Shown one piece after another: positions 27,767 to 39,231 of a stretch of 64,000 nucleotides of DNA. A program made the position numbers and the translations under genes. Below the pieces are notes generated by a model. It worked only from the letters and a program-made list of their open reading frames with translations, did no database searches and was not told the DNA's origin. Each line of letters opens with the position of its first letter. The first letter of the stretch is position 1. Origin of the DNA: Modestobacter lapidis. GTDB lineage: Bacteria; Actinomycetota; Actinomycetes; Mycobacteriales; Geodermatophilaceae. The DNA is taken from the NCBI GenBank assembly GCA_019779905.1, contig JABAKE010000009.1, forward strand, positions 90,473-154,472, given 5' to 3'.

Positions 27767-29166
27767 CAACAGGCGGACGGGCCCTCGAACACCCCGGTGC
27801 GGAAGACGTCGACCAGCTGGAAACCGGTCAGTCCGCTGTCGGCGAGCACCGCGGGGTCGGTGCTGTACTCGAGCAGGAACTGCACGCTCTCGTCGGCGTC
27901 CCCGGGGGAGATCGTGATGACCTGGCTCTCGCCCCCGAGGACGAACGCGGTGAAGGCACCGGCCAGGCAGGCGGCGGAGCGGATGGCGTCCCGGCCCTGG
28001 GTCGACTCGCCGAGCTGGTCGCGCGCGGCCAGGCTGTAGGGGATCGCCACCGCGGTCAGGACGGCGTAGTCGCCGAACTCCGCGTACAGCGGGCGCGTCA
28101 GGTCGGTCTCGTCGAAGGCGACGACGTCGTCGGCGGCACAGAAGAGCAGGTCCAGATCGGGGTCCTGGCCATCGCAGCCGGGTGCCTGCCGGGAGAACGG
28201 TTCGATCGCCGGGGGCTGGAAGTCCCGGCCGAGTTCGGCGAACGCCGCCTCCCAGAATTCGGGGAGCGCCTCGGGAACGAAGATCCCAAGCGTCTCCTGG
28301 TAGGAGGCGTTGCCGCCGGCGAGCGCCTCGGCGCGGCCGGAGAACCTGTCCTGCGTGTAGGGCCGGTTCTCCCCGAACTCGTCCCGGCAGCTGGTCGGGC
28401 CTTCGTCGAAGCCCTGCTGGAAGGCCGACACCCGGTCGAAGTAGGAACCGTGCGCCTCCTGTTCCCGGGTGCTGGTGCCCACCGGGTCGCGCAGCAGCAG
28501 GTAGCCGCGGAGCACCTCGTCCAGCTCGGCCGCCCGGATCGTGTTGTGCGGCGCCTCGCCGTCGGCGACCCAGGCGGTCCAGGCGCCGGCGAAGCAGTCG
28601 GCCTGGGTCTCGATCGCGATCGACTGCGGGGTCGGGTACCCCACCCGGCCCTGGACCGCGTGGCCGAACTCGTGCGCCATGACCAGCGCGGGGATGAACC
28701 GGCCGTACTGCTCGGCGAGCTCGCGCAGGAAGGAGCGGTCGTAGGAGATGGCGTCCCCGCCCGGGTACTGGTTGCTCGGCAGGCAGTAGGCGGCGTTGTC
28801 GACGATGGACTCCGGTGGCTGGCCGCAACCGATGTGCCCGCCCGGATAGGCCGCCGGGTTCACGTCGGCCGGGTCCACCGAGTAGTAGCCGCCGGTCAGC
28901 GGGGTGAACCCGGTGCCGAAGGTGGGCTCGAACTGCTCGGCCCAGTAGGTGTTCAGGTCGGTCAGCGCATTGCGGGCGAGCCGGTCGACCTCGTCGTCGA
29001 CGGCCCCGATGATGGGGAACTCCTCGATCGCGACCGCACCGACCGGCGCCGACGCCGGGCTCGCGCTCCCCGGCACCAGCACCACGGTGCAGCCGGTGAG
29101 CGTGCTGAGCACGGTGGCGCCGGCGAGGGCGGCCCCGGCCAGCAGGCGGCGGAACGAGGAGGGCAT
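27766..29166 (-). CDS. Secreted neutral zinc metallopeptidase, YpfJ family, lipoprotein
   Basis: This 466-residue lipoprotein has a signal peptide with lipobox STLTGC (Cys near 26) and a zinc-binding HEFGHAVQ motif near residue 165, followed by the Glu-containing QADCFAGAWTAWV segment that supplies the third ligand (PF04228-like). YCLPSNQYPGGDAISYD precedes the motif as in homologues. The C-terminal half is acidic with several Cys pairs (TSCRDEFGE, PGCDGQD, LFCAADD, SAACLAG) that could form disulphides outside the cell. Substrate unknown. The start ATG has GGGAG upstream. Convergent with the thioredoxin-TPR gene, with a palindromic repeat between. Confidence 0.88.
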   Translation of the reverse strand: MPSSFRRLLAGAALAGATVLSTLTGCTVVLVPGSASPASAPVGAVAIEEFPIIGAVDDEVDRLARNALTDLNTYWAEQFEPTFGTGFTPLTGGYYSVDPADVNPAAYPGGHIGCGQPPESIVDNAAYCLPSNQYPGGDAISYDRSFLRELAEQYGRFIPALVMAHEFGHAVQGRVGYPTPQSIAIETQADCFAGAWTAWVADGEAPHNTIRAAELDEVLRGYLLLRDPVGTSTREQEAHGSYFDRVSAFQQGFDEGPTSCRDEFGENRPYTQDRFSGRAEALAGGNASYQETLGIFVPEALPEFWEAAFAELGRDFQPPAIEPFSRQAPGCDGQDPDLDLLFCAADDVVAFDETDLTRPLYAEFGDYAVLTAVAIPYSLAARDQLGESTQGRDAIRSAACLAGAFTAFVLGGESQVITISPGDADESVQFLLEYSTDPAVLADSGLTGFQLVDVFRTGVFEGPSAC

Positions 29167-29306
29167 GGGCTCCCGATCGGTCGGGCCGGCGTCACCGGCA
29201 GGCCGTCCCATCGTGCCCGACCCGGGGACCGGACGCCTCGGGCCGCACCGCGACGACGGGCACCCGGCCGGGATCCGGCCGGGTGCCCGTCGTCGTACGG
29301 GTGCCC

Positions 29307-32300
29307 TCAGCCCGCGGTGGTCTCCGCCGGGTCGACGTCGTCGGGGGAGCCGGTGGCGTCGAGCTCCGCCGTCCGCCCGGTGGACGGTGCGGGGCCCTCG
29401 TAGACGAACCACACGGTGGCCAGCGGGGGAGCGGTCACCGTCGCGGAGAACGGCTGACCGTGCCACGTCTCGTCGACCGCGTCGATCCCGCCGAGGTTGC
29501 CGACGTCGGAGCCGCCGTACCCGCCGAAGTCGGTGTTGATGACCTCGCGCCACCGGCCGCCCCGGGGCAGGCCGACCCGGTAGTCGTGGTGCGGGGCGCC
29601 GGAGAAGTTCGCCACGCAGGCCAGCACCTGGCCGCCGGCGCCGTAGCGCAGGAAGGACAGGGTGTTGCCGGGGGCGTCGTTGGCGTCGATCCACTGGAAC
29701 CCGGCCGGGTCGCTGTCGAGCGAGTACAGCGCCTCGTGCTCGCGGTAGACGGTGTTCAGGTCGCTGACCAGCGTGAGCACGCCCTGGTGGGCCGGGTCGT
29801 CCAGGTGCCACCAGTCCAGCGAGCGGCTCTCCGCCCACTCCGACAGCTGGCCGAACTCCGAGCCCATCATCAGCAGCTGCTTGCCCGGGTGCGCCCACAT
29901 GAAGCCGAGGAACGCGCGCAGGTTGGCCAGCTGCTGCCAGTGGTCACCGGGCATCTTGCCCAGCAGCGACCCCTTGCCGTAGACGACCTCGTCGTGGCTG
30001 ATCGGCAGCACGAAGTTCTCCGAGAAGGCGTAGACCAGGGAGAACGTCAGCTGGTTGTGGTGGTAGCTGCGGTGCACCGGCTGCTTGGCGACGTAGTCCA
30101 GCGAGTCGTGCATCCAGCCCATGTTCCACTTGAAGCCGAAGCCGAGGCCGCCGAGGTGGGTGGCCCGGGTGACGCCCGGCCAGGACGTCGACTCCTCGGC
30201 GATGGTGACCACCCCGGGGACCTCCCGGTAGACGGTGGCGTTCATCTCCTGCAGGAAGGCCACCGCCTCCAGGTTCTCCCGCCCGCCGTACACGTTCGGC
30301 GTCCACTCGCCGTCGTTGCGCGAGTAGTCCAGGTACAGCATCGAGGCGACCGCGTCGACGCGGATGCCGTCGACGTGGAACTCCTTGGCCCAGAACAGCG
30401 CGTTGGCGACCAGGAAGTTGCGCACCTCGGAGCGGCCGAAGTCGAAGACGTAGGTGCCCCAGTCCGGCTGCTCGCCCCGGCGCGGGTCGGCGTGCTCGTA
30501 CAGCGCGGTGCCGTCGAAGCGGCCCAGCGCCCAGTCGTCCTTGGGGAAGTGCCCGGGCACCCAGTCGACGATGATCCCGAGCCCGGCCTGGTGGGCCCGG
30601 TCGATCAGGTAACGCAGGTCGTCGGGGGAGCCGAAGCGCGAGGTGGGCGCGTAGTACGAGGTGACCTGGTAGCCCCACGACCCGCCGAAGGGATGCTCCG
30701 CGACCGGCATGAACTCCAGGTGAGTGAACCCGGCGTCGCTGGCGTAGCCGACCAGCTCGTCGGCCAGCTCCCGGTAGCTCAGGCCCTGTCGCCAGGACCC
30801 GAGGTGCACCTCGTACACGCTCATCGGCCGCTTGTGCCACTCGCCACGGGCCCGCTCGGCCATCCACTGGTCGTCGCCCCACGCGTGCGCGGAGTCGGTG
30901 ACCACGGAGGCGTTGGCCGGCGGGACCTCGGTGGCGAAGGCCATCGGGTCGGACTTGACCCGCCACTCACCGTCGGAGCCGAGGATGTGGAACCGGTAGC
31001 GGCTGCCGACCTGGACGCCGGGGATGAAGATCTCCCAGACGCCCGAGGAGCCCAGCGACCGCAGCGGGTAGGCGCGGGCCTCCCAGTAGTCGAAGTCGCC
31101 GGTGACCTTCACGCCCCGGGCGTTGGGCGCCCAGACCGCGAACGAGACGCCGTCGACCCGCCCACCGGGGGTGTCGTAGCCTCGGACGTGGGCGCCGAGC
31201 ACCGTCCACAGCTGCTCGTGCCGGCCCTCGCGGAGGAGGTGCTGGTCGAGCTGGCCGAGCGTGGGCAGCCACCGGTACGGGTCATCGACCAGGTAGGCGT
31301 CGGTACCGCCCGCGGCGTTCGGGTAGGTGACCTCGACCCGGTAGTCGCCGGGCTGCTGCGGCAGCCGGGCCTCGTAGATGCCGCCGCCGTGCAGCCGGTC
31401 GGCCTCGTAGCGGGACCCGTCCTGGTCGACGACGGTCACCGCGACGGCATCGGGGCGCAGCGTGCGCACGGCCCAGCCCTCGGGGAGCTGATGGGTGCCC
31501 AGGACGCCGTGCGGGTTGTACGACCAGCCCTCGACGACCGCGCGCAGCTCCTCCTCCGACGCCTCCCGCCCGGCGGACGTGGCCGTGGCGGCGGCAGCGG
31601 ATGGCGCGGGCGTCGGGTCGGTGGCGGCTGGGGTGCCCGGTGCTGCTGGCGGGGCGTAGCCGCCCTCGATCGCGCGGGTCGGAGTGCCCGGCCCGACGGC
31701 GGCCGGTTCGGCCAGGGCCGGCTCGGCCCCGGCCGTGCCGGGCGGCACGGTGGAGGTCGCAGTGGAGGTCACGGTGGAGGGCGCGGTGCCGGACGACGCG
31801 GGTCGGCCCGACGTCGGCGCGGCAGCGTCGCTGGGCGCCGCCGGACCGGTGTCGGTGCGGCCGACATCACCGGGCTCGGACGCCGTCTCCGCCGGGGAAC
31901 TGCCGCCGGTGCCGGCCTGCCCTCCGTCGTCGGGCACCTGCGGCTCGTTCGGCTCGGCCGGGTCGGGGCTGGGCGGCTCCGGCTGGGGGGCCGCGGGCGC
32001 CGACGGGTTGCCCGGTTCGGCGATCGGGGCCGGGGCGACGACCGGGGTGGCGGTCACCTTCCGGGTCGCCTTCCGCGCGGTCTTCTTCGCGGTTCCGGCC
32101 GGAGCGCCGGCGCCCTCGTCCGCCGGGTTCGCGGCCGGGGCCGCCTTCTTCGCCGCCCGCTTGGCGGCCTTCCGGGCCGGCGCGGCCGGAGCCTCGCCGG
32201 CCGGATCACCCGCCACGGCATCGGCACCGGTGGTGCTGCGGGTGGCGGCCGCGCGCCTGGTCGTCGCCGCCCGCTTGGCGGCGGACTTCTTGGCCGGTGC

Positions 32301-32435
32301 GGGTGCGGGGGGCTCCTCGGCGGTGGCCGCGTCCGCACGGACCGACTCGGTGATCTCCTCGACCCGGCGCTGGAGCTCGGCCTTGCTGGCGGGCTCGCCG
32401 CCGGGTGTCGGGGTGGAGTCGTCGTCGATCGTCAT
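29307..32435 (-). CDS. glgB: 1,4-alpha-glucan branching enzyme with a 290-residue N-terminal extension
   Basis: This 1042-residue protein contains a complete GlgB core from about residue 290: N1 domain, carbohydrate-binding N2 ([13 protein letters not shown]), GH13 barrel with nucleophile Asp in [14 protein letters not shown] and acid/base Glu in TIAEESTSW, and the C-terminal domain. It makes alpha-1,6 branches in the glucan extended by GlgE. The extension of about 290 residues is very unusual: an acidic start ([10 protein letters not shown]), then Lys/Ala/Arg-rich blocks [23 protein letters not shown] and [12 protein letters not shown] (about 48-127), then Pro/Ser/Thr/Ala-rich sequence. It resembles histone-tail or HU-like tails. 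Mycobacterial GlgB lacks it. The ATG at 32435 is preferred because mak ends only 26 bp upstream. Confidence 0.93.
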   Translation of the reverse strand: MTIDDDSTPTPGGEPASKAELQRRVEEITESVRADAATAEEPPAPAPAKKSAAKRAATTRRAAATRSTTGADAVAGDPAGEAPAAPARKAAKRAAKKAAPAANPADEGAGAPAGTAKKTARKATRKVTATPVVAPAPIAEPGNPSAPAAPQPEPPSPDPAEPNEPQVPDDGGQAGTGGSSPAETASEPGDVGRTDTGPAAPSDAAAPTSGRPASSGTAPSTVTSTATSTVPPGTAGAEPALAEPAAVGPGTPTRAIEGGYAPPAAPGTPAATDPTPAPSAAAATATSAGREASEEELRAVVEGWSYNPHGVLGTHQLPEGWAVRTLRPDAVAVTVVDQDGSRYEADRLHGGGIYEARLPQQPGDYRVEVTYPNAAGGTDAYLVDDPYRWLPTLGQLDQHLLREGRHEQLWTVLGAHVRGYDTPGGRVDGVSFAVWAPNARGVKVTGDFDYWEARAYPLRSLGSSGVWEIFIPGVQVGSRYRFHILGSDGEWRVKSDPMAFATEVPPANASVVTDSAHAWGDDQWMAERARGEWHKRPMSVYEVHLGSWRQGLSYRELADELVGYASDAGFTHLEFMPVAEHPFGGSWGYQVTSYYAPTSRFGSPDDLRYLIDRAHQAGLGIIVDWVPGHFPKDDWALGRFDGTALYEHADPRRGEQPDWGTYVFDFGRSEVRNFLVANALFWAKEFHVDGIRVDAVASMLYLDYSRNDGEWTPNVYGGRENLEAVAFLQEMNATVYREVPGVVTIAEESTSWPGVTRATHLGGLGFGFKWNMGWMHDSLDYVAKQPVHRSYHHNQLTFSLVYAFSENFVLPISHDEVVYGKGSLLGKMPGDHWQQLANLRAFLGFMWAHPGKQLLMMGSEFGQLSEWAESRSLDWWHLDDPAHQGVLTLVSDLNTVYREHEALYSLDSDPAGFQWIDANDAPGNTLSFLRYGAGGQVLACVANFSGAPHHDYRVGLPRGGRWREVINTDFGGYGGSDVGNLGGIDAVDETWHGQPFSATVTAPPLATVWFVYEGPAPSTGRTAELDATGSPDDVDPAETTAG

Positions 32436-32461
32436 GGTGCTCCGTCCCTCGTCGTGGTCGG

Positions 32462-33832
32462 TCAGTCGGTACTGGTCAGCCGGGACACCGACTGGAGCGG
32501 GATCATGAGCCAGTTCGGGCGGTTGCGCGCCTCGTAGACGCACTCGTAGACCGCCTTGTCCGCCTCGAACGCCCGCAGCAGCGGGGAGTCGGCGTCCAGT
32601 TCGGCGCCCCCGCCGACGGTGTACCCCGCCCGGAAGGCCTGCCGGTTGCGGTCGGCCCACTCCTGGGCCCGATAGACACGCTGCGGGTCGCCGGGCTGCT
32701 CGACCAGCATGTGGCGGGCGGCGTAGTCGAAGGAGCGCAGCATGCCCGCCACGTCGCGGAGCGGGGTGTCCAGTTCCCGGCGGGCGGCCAGCGGGCGAGC
32801 CGGTTCGCCCTCGAAGTCGAGCACGATCCAGCCGGTGGTCGTGCGCAGCACCTGCCCGAGGTGGAGGTCACCGTGCACCCGCTGGCGGACGACCGGTTCC
32901 CGCGCCGCCGCGGCCGCGGAGTACAGCGCCCGCAGGCCGTCGGCATGCTCGGCGAGGTCGGGGACGACCTTCAGCGCGGCGTCCAGCCGGGCACCCATCT
33001 GCTCGGTGACCGTCCCGTACCAGCCCTCGTCGGCGGGCTCGGTGGGCAGTACCCGGGCGAGGTCGGCGTGGACCGAGGCGGTCGCCTCACCCAGCCGCTC
33101 GCTCTCCCCGGCGAAGTCGCCGCCCACCTCGTCGGCGTGCAGGTCGCCCTCGGCGTACAGGTCTCGCACGCTCGAGGTCGCCAGCCGCCACCCGTCGCTG
33201 GCGTTGGGCACGAAGCCCTGCAGCATCGCCACCGTGGCCCGCTCCCGGGCCGGGTCGGCGTCGTCGATCTCGATGTGCCCCAGCAGCGGCGCGATGTGCG
33301 GGTTCTCCGCGGTGCGCAGCGCGGCGTGCACCTCGACGTCGGGGTTGAGGCCGGGCTCCAGCCGCCGGAACAGCTTGAGGATGGCGGTCTCGCCGTACAC
33401 CAGGGACGTGTTGCTCTGCTCGGTGGAGATCACGTCGCCGGGCACGCCCTCGGGGATGTCGGCGCCCCCCGCCGGGTGGAAGTGCATCGGGCCGACGGTC
33501 GAGGCGGCCACCAGGTGGGTCAGCCACGGCATGGTCGACTCGCGGTCGCGCATCGCGTCGTAGGCGTAGTTCGCACCGTGCGCGCCGGAGATCGCCCCGA
33601 CGAAGGCGCCGGAGAGCTCCTCGGCGGGGGAGTCACGCCACGACAGCGGCACCAGGTAGGTGTCCGTGGCGCCGTCGGTGTAGCTCACCCGGACCCGGTG
33701 CACGGTGAGCGCGGGGTCGGACTGGTCGAGGAAGAAGCCCTCCTCGGTGACACCGGCCCACTCGCGGCCCTTGCCCCCGAACCAGCGCTGGTGCGGCATC
33801 CAGTCGGCGAGCATGTCCGTCAGTGCGCTCAT
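32462..33832 (-). CDS. mak: Maltokinase
   Basis: The 456-residue maltokinase phosphorylates maltose to maltose 1-phosphate, the substrate of GlgE. The protein-kinase-like fold is indicated by [12 protein letters not shown] (catalytic loop) and IVLDFEGEP (metal-binding DFE). The N-terminal [14 protein letters not shown] is the family-specific cap. It lies between treS and glgB on the same strand. In some actinobacteria treS and mak are fused; here they are separate, with 132 bp between them that hold a small hairpin and a short palindrome. Confidence 0.93.
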   Translation of the reverse strand: MSALTDMLADWMPHQRWFGGKGREWAGVTEEGFFLDQSDPALTVHRVRVSYTDGATDTYLVPLSWRDSPAEELSGAFVGAISGAHGANYAYDAMRDRESTMPWLTHLVAASTVGPMHFHPAGGADIPEGVPGDVISTEQSNTSLVYGETAILKLFRRLEPGLNPDVEVHAALRTAENPHIAPLLGHIEIDDADPARERATVAMLQGFVPNASDGWRLATSSVRDLYAEGDLHADEVGGDFAGESERLGEATASVHADLARVLPTEPADEGWYGTVTEQMGARLDAALKVVPDLAEHADGLRALYSAAAAAREPVVRQRVHGDLHLGQVLRTTTGWIVLDFEGEPARPLAARRELDTPLRDVAGMLRSFDYAARHMLVEQPGDPQRVYRAQEWADRNRQAFRAGYTVGGGAELDADSPLLRAFEADKAVYECVYEARNRPNWLMIPLQSVSRLTSTD

Positions 33833-33926
33833 GAGACCTCCTCGCCGGCGCTCGTCGGCCGCATCCGCGTCGCCGCTGTGCTCATGGACGAGCTCGCGAG
33901 CTCGCTCATCGACCTACCTCCGGTGC

Positions 33927-33946
33927 CGCAGCCGGACGGCTGCGGC
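33927..33946. terminator. Small hairpin between treS and mak
   Basis: A perfect 8-bp stem CCGCAGCC/GGCTGCGG with a GGAC tetraloop lies in the 132-bp gap between two co-directional operon genes. It may attenuate or process the transcript. Confidence 0.4.
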
Positions 33947-33964
33947 GTGCTGTGGAGCGATTCA

Positions 33965-35830
<1,866 letters not shown>

Positions 35831-35868
35831 GGGGAAGGGGGGTCCTCGGTCTCAGGTGTGCGGGTCGT

Positions 35869-35926
35869 GGCCTGCCTGCAGGGGCCCGCCGCGAGCTCGC
35901 GAGTGGTGGGGGGCAGGCGGGTCCTT
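35869..35926 (-). repeat. Palindromic element, type A, copy 8 (reverse), inside an operon
   Basis: On the minus strand it begins AAGGACCCGCCTGCC and ends CAGGCAGGCC, three bases after the glgE stop. It lies inside the 98-bp gap between glgE and treS, so it must be transcribed with the operon or end part of it. Confidence 0.85.
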
Positions 35927-35928
35927 CT

Positions 35929-37947
35929 TCAGGCCGGGGGGAGAGGACCGGCTGGCAGGGGCCGGTGCACGGCGAACACGTGCGCCGGCTCGCGGTGGGG
36001 GTCGAGCTCCACGTAGTTGAACTGGCCCCAGTCGTACGTCGCACCGGTGATCTCGTCGGTGACGGCGAACCGGTCGGACCAGTCCAGGCCGAGCGCCGGC
36101 AGGTCCAGCGCCGTCGTCCCGATCTGGGTGTAGGTGCTGTTCAGCGACACCACGACGAGCACGGCATCCGGCGAACCGGGGTCGGTCTTGGTGAAGCAGA
36201 GCAGGTCGGGGTTGTCGATCGGGTGGAAGCGCAGCGTGCGCAGTTGCTGGAGGGCGGGGTGCTTGCGCCGGATCTCGTTGAGCCGGCGCAGGTAGGGCGC
36301 GAGGGTCCGGCCCGAGGCCTCCGCACCGGCCCAGTCGCGGGGCCGCAGCTGGAACTTCTCGGTGTTCAGGTACTCCTCGCTGCCCGGGCGCAACGCCACG
36401 TGCTCGAACAGCTCGAAGCCGGAGTAGACGCCCCAGCTCGGGCTCATCATCGAGGCCAGCACCGCGCGGATCTTGAACATCGGCGGCCCGCCGTACTGCA
36501 GCGACGCGTGCAGGATGTCCGGGGTGTTGACGAAGAAGTTCGGCCGCATGTAGTGCGCGCTGTCGACCAGTTGCCGGCCGTACTCCTCCAGCTCGGTCTT
36601 GCCGGTGCGCCAGGTGAAGTAGGTGTAGCTCTGGGTGTAGCCGACCCTGGCCAGCTGGTGCATCATCGCCGGCCGGGTGAACGCCTCGGCCAGGAAGAGC
36701 ACGTCCGGATCGGTCTGCTTGACCTCCCAGATCAGCCAGTGCCAGAAGTTCAGCGGCTTGGTGTGCGGGTTGTCGACGCGGAAGACGCGGACCCCGGCGT
36801 CGATCCAGACCCGGAGCACCCGCAGGCACTCGGCGTAGAGGCCCTCGGGGTCGTTGTCGAAGTTGATGGGGTAGATGTCCTGGTACTTCTTCGGCGGGTT
36901 CTCCGCGTACGCGATCGTCCCGTCGGGCTTGGTGGTGAACCACTCGGGGTGGCTGCTCACCCAGGGGTGGTCGGGTGCGGCCTGGAGCGCGAAGTCCAGC
37001 GCGACCTCCATCCCCAGCTCGCGGGTGCGGGTGACGAAGGCCCGGAAGTCCTCCATCGTCCCGAGCTGGGGGTGGACGGCGTCGTGACCGCCCTCCGCGC
37101 TGCCGATGGCCCACGGTGAGCCGACGTCGTCGGCCTCGGCGACCAGGGTGTTGTTCTTGCCCTTGCGGTTCTCCCGGCCGATCGGGTGGATCGGCGGCAG
37201 GTAGACCACGTCGAAGCCCATCTCCGCGACCGCCGGGAGCCGGTCGGCGGCCTGGGTGAACGTCCCGTGGGTGGGCTCGCCGGCCACGACCGGGCCCTCC
37301 GAACGGGGGAAGAGCTCGTACCAGGAGCCGTAGAGGGCCCGCGGCCGGTCCACCCACAGCTCGTAGGTCGGGGAGCTGGTGACCAGCCGCCGTACGGGGT
37401 TGTCCTGCAGCACCTGCTGCAGGCCCGCCGTCAGCGCAGGGGTGAGCCGGGCGGTGACCGACAGCGACCCGTCACGCAGCGCGGCGGCGGCGGCGGTCAG
37501 CGCGGCCCGGTGCTCGACGCCGACGGCGGCCGCCACCTCCTCGTACAGCCGGGCGCCGGACTCGAGATCGTTGGCGAGCTCCTCGGCGCCCTGCCCGGCC
37601 TCGACCTTCACCTCGACGTCGTGCCGCCAGGTGCGCAGCGGGTCGTCCCAGGCCTCGACCCGGTAGGTCCAGAGCCCCTCCCGGTCCGCGACGACGGTCG
37701 CCGTCCAGCGGTCGGGTTCGGGCCCGAACTCGGTCATCCGCACCAGCGGCGGGGGCGCGGTGTGGCGGTCGTCGTCAGCGGGTGGGGTGAGCACCACGTT
37801 GGCGCCGACCGCGTCGTGGCCTTCACGGAACACGGTGGCGGTGATCGGCAGGTGTTCACCGACCACGGCGCGGGTCGAGAACGACCCGCACGACACGACG
37901 GGGGCGACATCGGTGATGCCGAAGCGGAGGTCAGCGCGGCCAGTCAT
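35929..37947 (-). CDS. glgE: Maltose 1-phosphate maltosyltransferase GlgE
   Basis: The 672-residue GlgE adds maltose from maltose 1-phosphate to a growing alpha-1,4-glucan. The GH13_3 catalytic blocks are GVRVFRVDNPHTKPLNFW (nucleophile Asp) and DVLFLAEAFTRPAMMHQL (acid/base Glu), followed by the family-specific YTYFTWRTGKTELEEY. The N-terminal beta-sandwich and a helical insert (about 120-190) precede the barrel, and the C-terminal domain is complete. It heads the minus-strand unit glgE-treS-mak-glgB, which is the whole GlgE pathway. A TAGCGT element 8 nt before the ATG indicates a leaderless start at 37947. Confidence 0.96.
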   Translation of the reverse strand: MTGRADLRFGITDVAPVVSCGSFSTRAVVGEHLPITATVFREGHDAVGANVVLTPPADDDRHTAPPPLVRMTEFGPEPDRWTATVVADREGLWTYRVEAWDDPLRTWRHDVEVKVEAGQGAEELANDLESGARLYEEVAAAVGVEHRAALTAAAAALRDGSLSVTARLTPALTAGLQQVLQDNPVRRLVTSSPTYELWVDRPRALYGSWYELFPRSEGPVVAGEPTHGTFTQAADRLPAVAEMGFDVVYLPPIHPIGRENRKGKNNTLVAEADDVGSPWAIGSAEGGHDAVHPQLGTMEDFRAFVTRTRELGMEVALDFALQAAPDHPWVSSHPEWFTTKPDGTIAYAENPPKKYQDIYPINFDNDPEGLYAECLRVLRVWIDAGVRVFRVDNPHTKPLNFWHWLIWEVKQTDPDVLFLAEAFTRPAMMHQLARVGYTQSYTYFTWRTGKTELEEYGRQLVDSAHYMRPNFFVNTPDILHASLQYGGPPMFKIRAVLASMMSPSWGVYSGFELFEHVALRPGSEEYLNTEKFQLRPRDWAGAEASGRTLAPYLRRLNEIRRKHPALQQLRTLRFHPIDNPDLLCFTKTDPGSPDAVLVVVSLNSTYTQIGTTALDLPALGLDWSDRFAVTDEITGATYDWGQFNYVELDPHREPAHVFAVHRPLPAGPLPPA

Positions 37948-37955
37948 CGTCGGTC

Positions 37956-37961
37956 ACGCTA
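37956..37961 (-). promoter_or_regulatory. Leaderless-type -10 (TAGCGT) for the glgE operon
   Basis: On the minus strand TAGCGT ends 8 nt before the glgE ATG, with no ribosome binding site between. Probable promoter of glgE-treS-mak-glgB. Confidence 0.5.
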
Positions 37962-38034
37962 GCGATCTCCCGGCTTCCGGGCACTTCGGCGGCAGGAAGA
38001 GGGTGGGCTCGGGCCACTGGTGGGGGGGCCCTCG

Positions 38035-38053
38035 TTAAGTTAGCCTGCCCTCA
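38035..38053 (+). promoter_or_regulatory. IdeR/DtxR-like iron box
   Basis: TTAAGTTAGCCTGCCCTCA matches the consensus TTAGGTTAGGCTAACCTAA at 14 of 19 positions, best in the left half. It lies 42 nt before the GTG of the iron-binding lipoprotein gene and sits in the only AT-rich patch of this intergenic region. Iron-loaded IdeR/DtxR would repress the operon. Confidence 0.55.
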
Positions 38054-38094
38054 CCACGCGAGAGTCGGTGTGGACGTCCGAGCGATGGAGCCCC

Positions 38095-39231
38095 GTGACG
38101 CGCTGCTTGCACCCCACGTCCCACCGTCCGCGGAGCACCCGGGTCGCCCTGGGCGCGGCTGCCCTCACCCTGGTCCTCGCCGGGTGCGGCGCCGCCACGT
38201 CCGGGACCGGCGACGGCGAGGTGGTCGCCGAGACCACCTGCCAGGCCGGCGCCGTCGACTACGGCGAGGTCGACCCGGAGGTCGAGACGCCGGTCGACGA
38301 GGAGGCGCTGGTCGTCTACTCCGGACGCAACGAGGAGCTCGTGGGGCCGCTGCTGGAGACCTACAGCCAGGAGTCCGGGACCGAGCTGTCGGTGCGCTAC
38401 GGCTCGACGTCGGCGATCACGGCCCAGTTGCTGGCCGAGGGGGACCAGAGCCCGGCCGACGTCGTCCTGCTGCAGGACGCCGGGGCGCTCGGCGCGCTGG
38501 GCGACGCCGACTGCCTGGCCGACCTGCCCGACGAGCTGACCGGGCAGACGCTGCCGGCCTTCGCCGACGAGGACGGCCGCTGGGTGCCGCTGACCGGGCG
38601 GGCGCGGGTCGTCGTGTACAACCCCGACCTGATCGCGCAGGCGGAGCTGCCCGCCGCCACCGCCGACCTCGTGGACCCGCGCTACGCCGGGCAGCTCGGC
38701 ATCGCGCCGGGCAACGCCTCCTTCCAGGCGTTCATCACCACCCTGCGCGTCCTGGAGGGCGAGCAGGCGGCCGAGGACTTCGTGCAAGGGCTGGTCGACA
38801 ACGACGTCCAGACCTTCGAGAGCAACGGCGCGATCCTCGACGCGGTGGACTCCGGCCAGCTGCCCATGGGCCTGATCAACCACTACTACTGGTTCGAGCA
38901 GGCCGCCGAGGTGGGCGCGGAGAACGTCACGGCCGAGCTGGCCTACCTGCAGGACGGCGCCGCCGGCTCGCTGGTCAACGTCAGCGGGTCCGGGGTGGTC
39001 AGCTCCACCGACCGGGCGGACGACGCCACCGCGCTGGTCGACTTCCTGCTGTCCGAGCAGGCCCAGCAGTACTTCGCCGGCGAGACCTTCGAGTACCCGA
39101 TGGTCGAGGCGGTGCCGGCCGAGGAGGAACTGCCGCCGCTGGCGGAGCTGCAGGCCCCCGACATCGACCTGGACGACATGGCCTCGCTGTCGGCCACCCT
39201 CGACCTCCTCAACCGGGTGGGCCTGACCTGA
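38095..39231 (+). CDS. Fe(III) ABC transporter substrate-binding lipoprotein (FbpA/FutA-like)
   Basis: This 378-residue lipoprotein (lipobox LVLAGC, Cys near 30) has the periplasmic-binding fold of the iron transferrin-like group: LVVYSGRNEELVGPLLETY near the N-terminus and the Tyr pair in INHYYWFEQ, which in FbpA-type proteins binds Fe(III). It delivers iron to the permease encoded next. The GTG at 38095 is preferred over 38068 because GGAG lies 4 nt upstream. An IdeR-like box precedes it. The stop overlaps the proposed CTG start of the permease gene (CTGA). Confidence 0.92.
   Translation: MTRCLHPTSHRPRSTRVALGAAALTLVLAGCGAATSGTGDGEVVAETTCQAGAVDYGEVDPEVETPVDEEALVVYSGRNEELVGPLLETYSQESGTELSVRYGSTSAITAQLLAEGDQSPADVVLLQDAGALGALGDADCLADLPDELTGQTLPAFADEDGRWVPLTGRARVVVYNPDLIAQAELPAATADLVDPRYAGQLGIAPGNASFQAFITTLRVLEGEQAAEDFVQGLVDNDVQTFESNGAILDAVDSGQLPMGLINHYYWFEQAAEVGAENVTAELAYLQDGAAGSLVNVSGSGVVSSTDRADDATALVDFLLSEQAQQYFAGETFEYPMVEAVPAEEELPPLAELQAPDIDLDDMASLSATLDLLNRVGLT

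Noticed and set aside
27766..29898. A longer start for the zinc peptidase far upstream of 29166
   Set aside because: The signal peptide and lipobox begin at 29166 with GGGAG upstream; the preceding part of the frame has antisense-like composition.
29283..32537. A plus-strand frame of more than 1000 codons opposite glgB
   Set aside because: Antisense shadow of glgB, whose catalytic residues and operon position are clear.
33880..33915. Short palindrome GAGCTCGCGAGCTC in the treS-mak gap as another copy of the repeat family
   Set aside because: It shares only the central CTCGCGAGCTCG and lacks the AAGGACC and GGCC arms.
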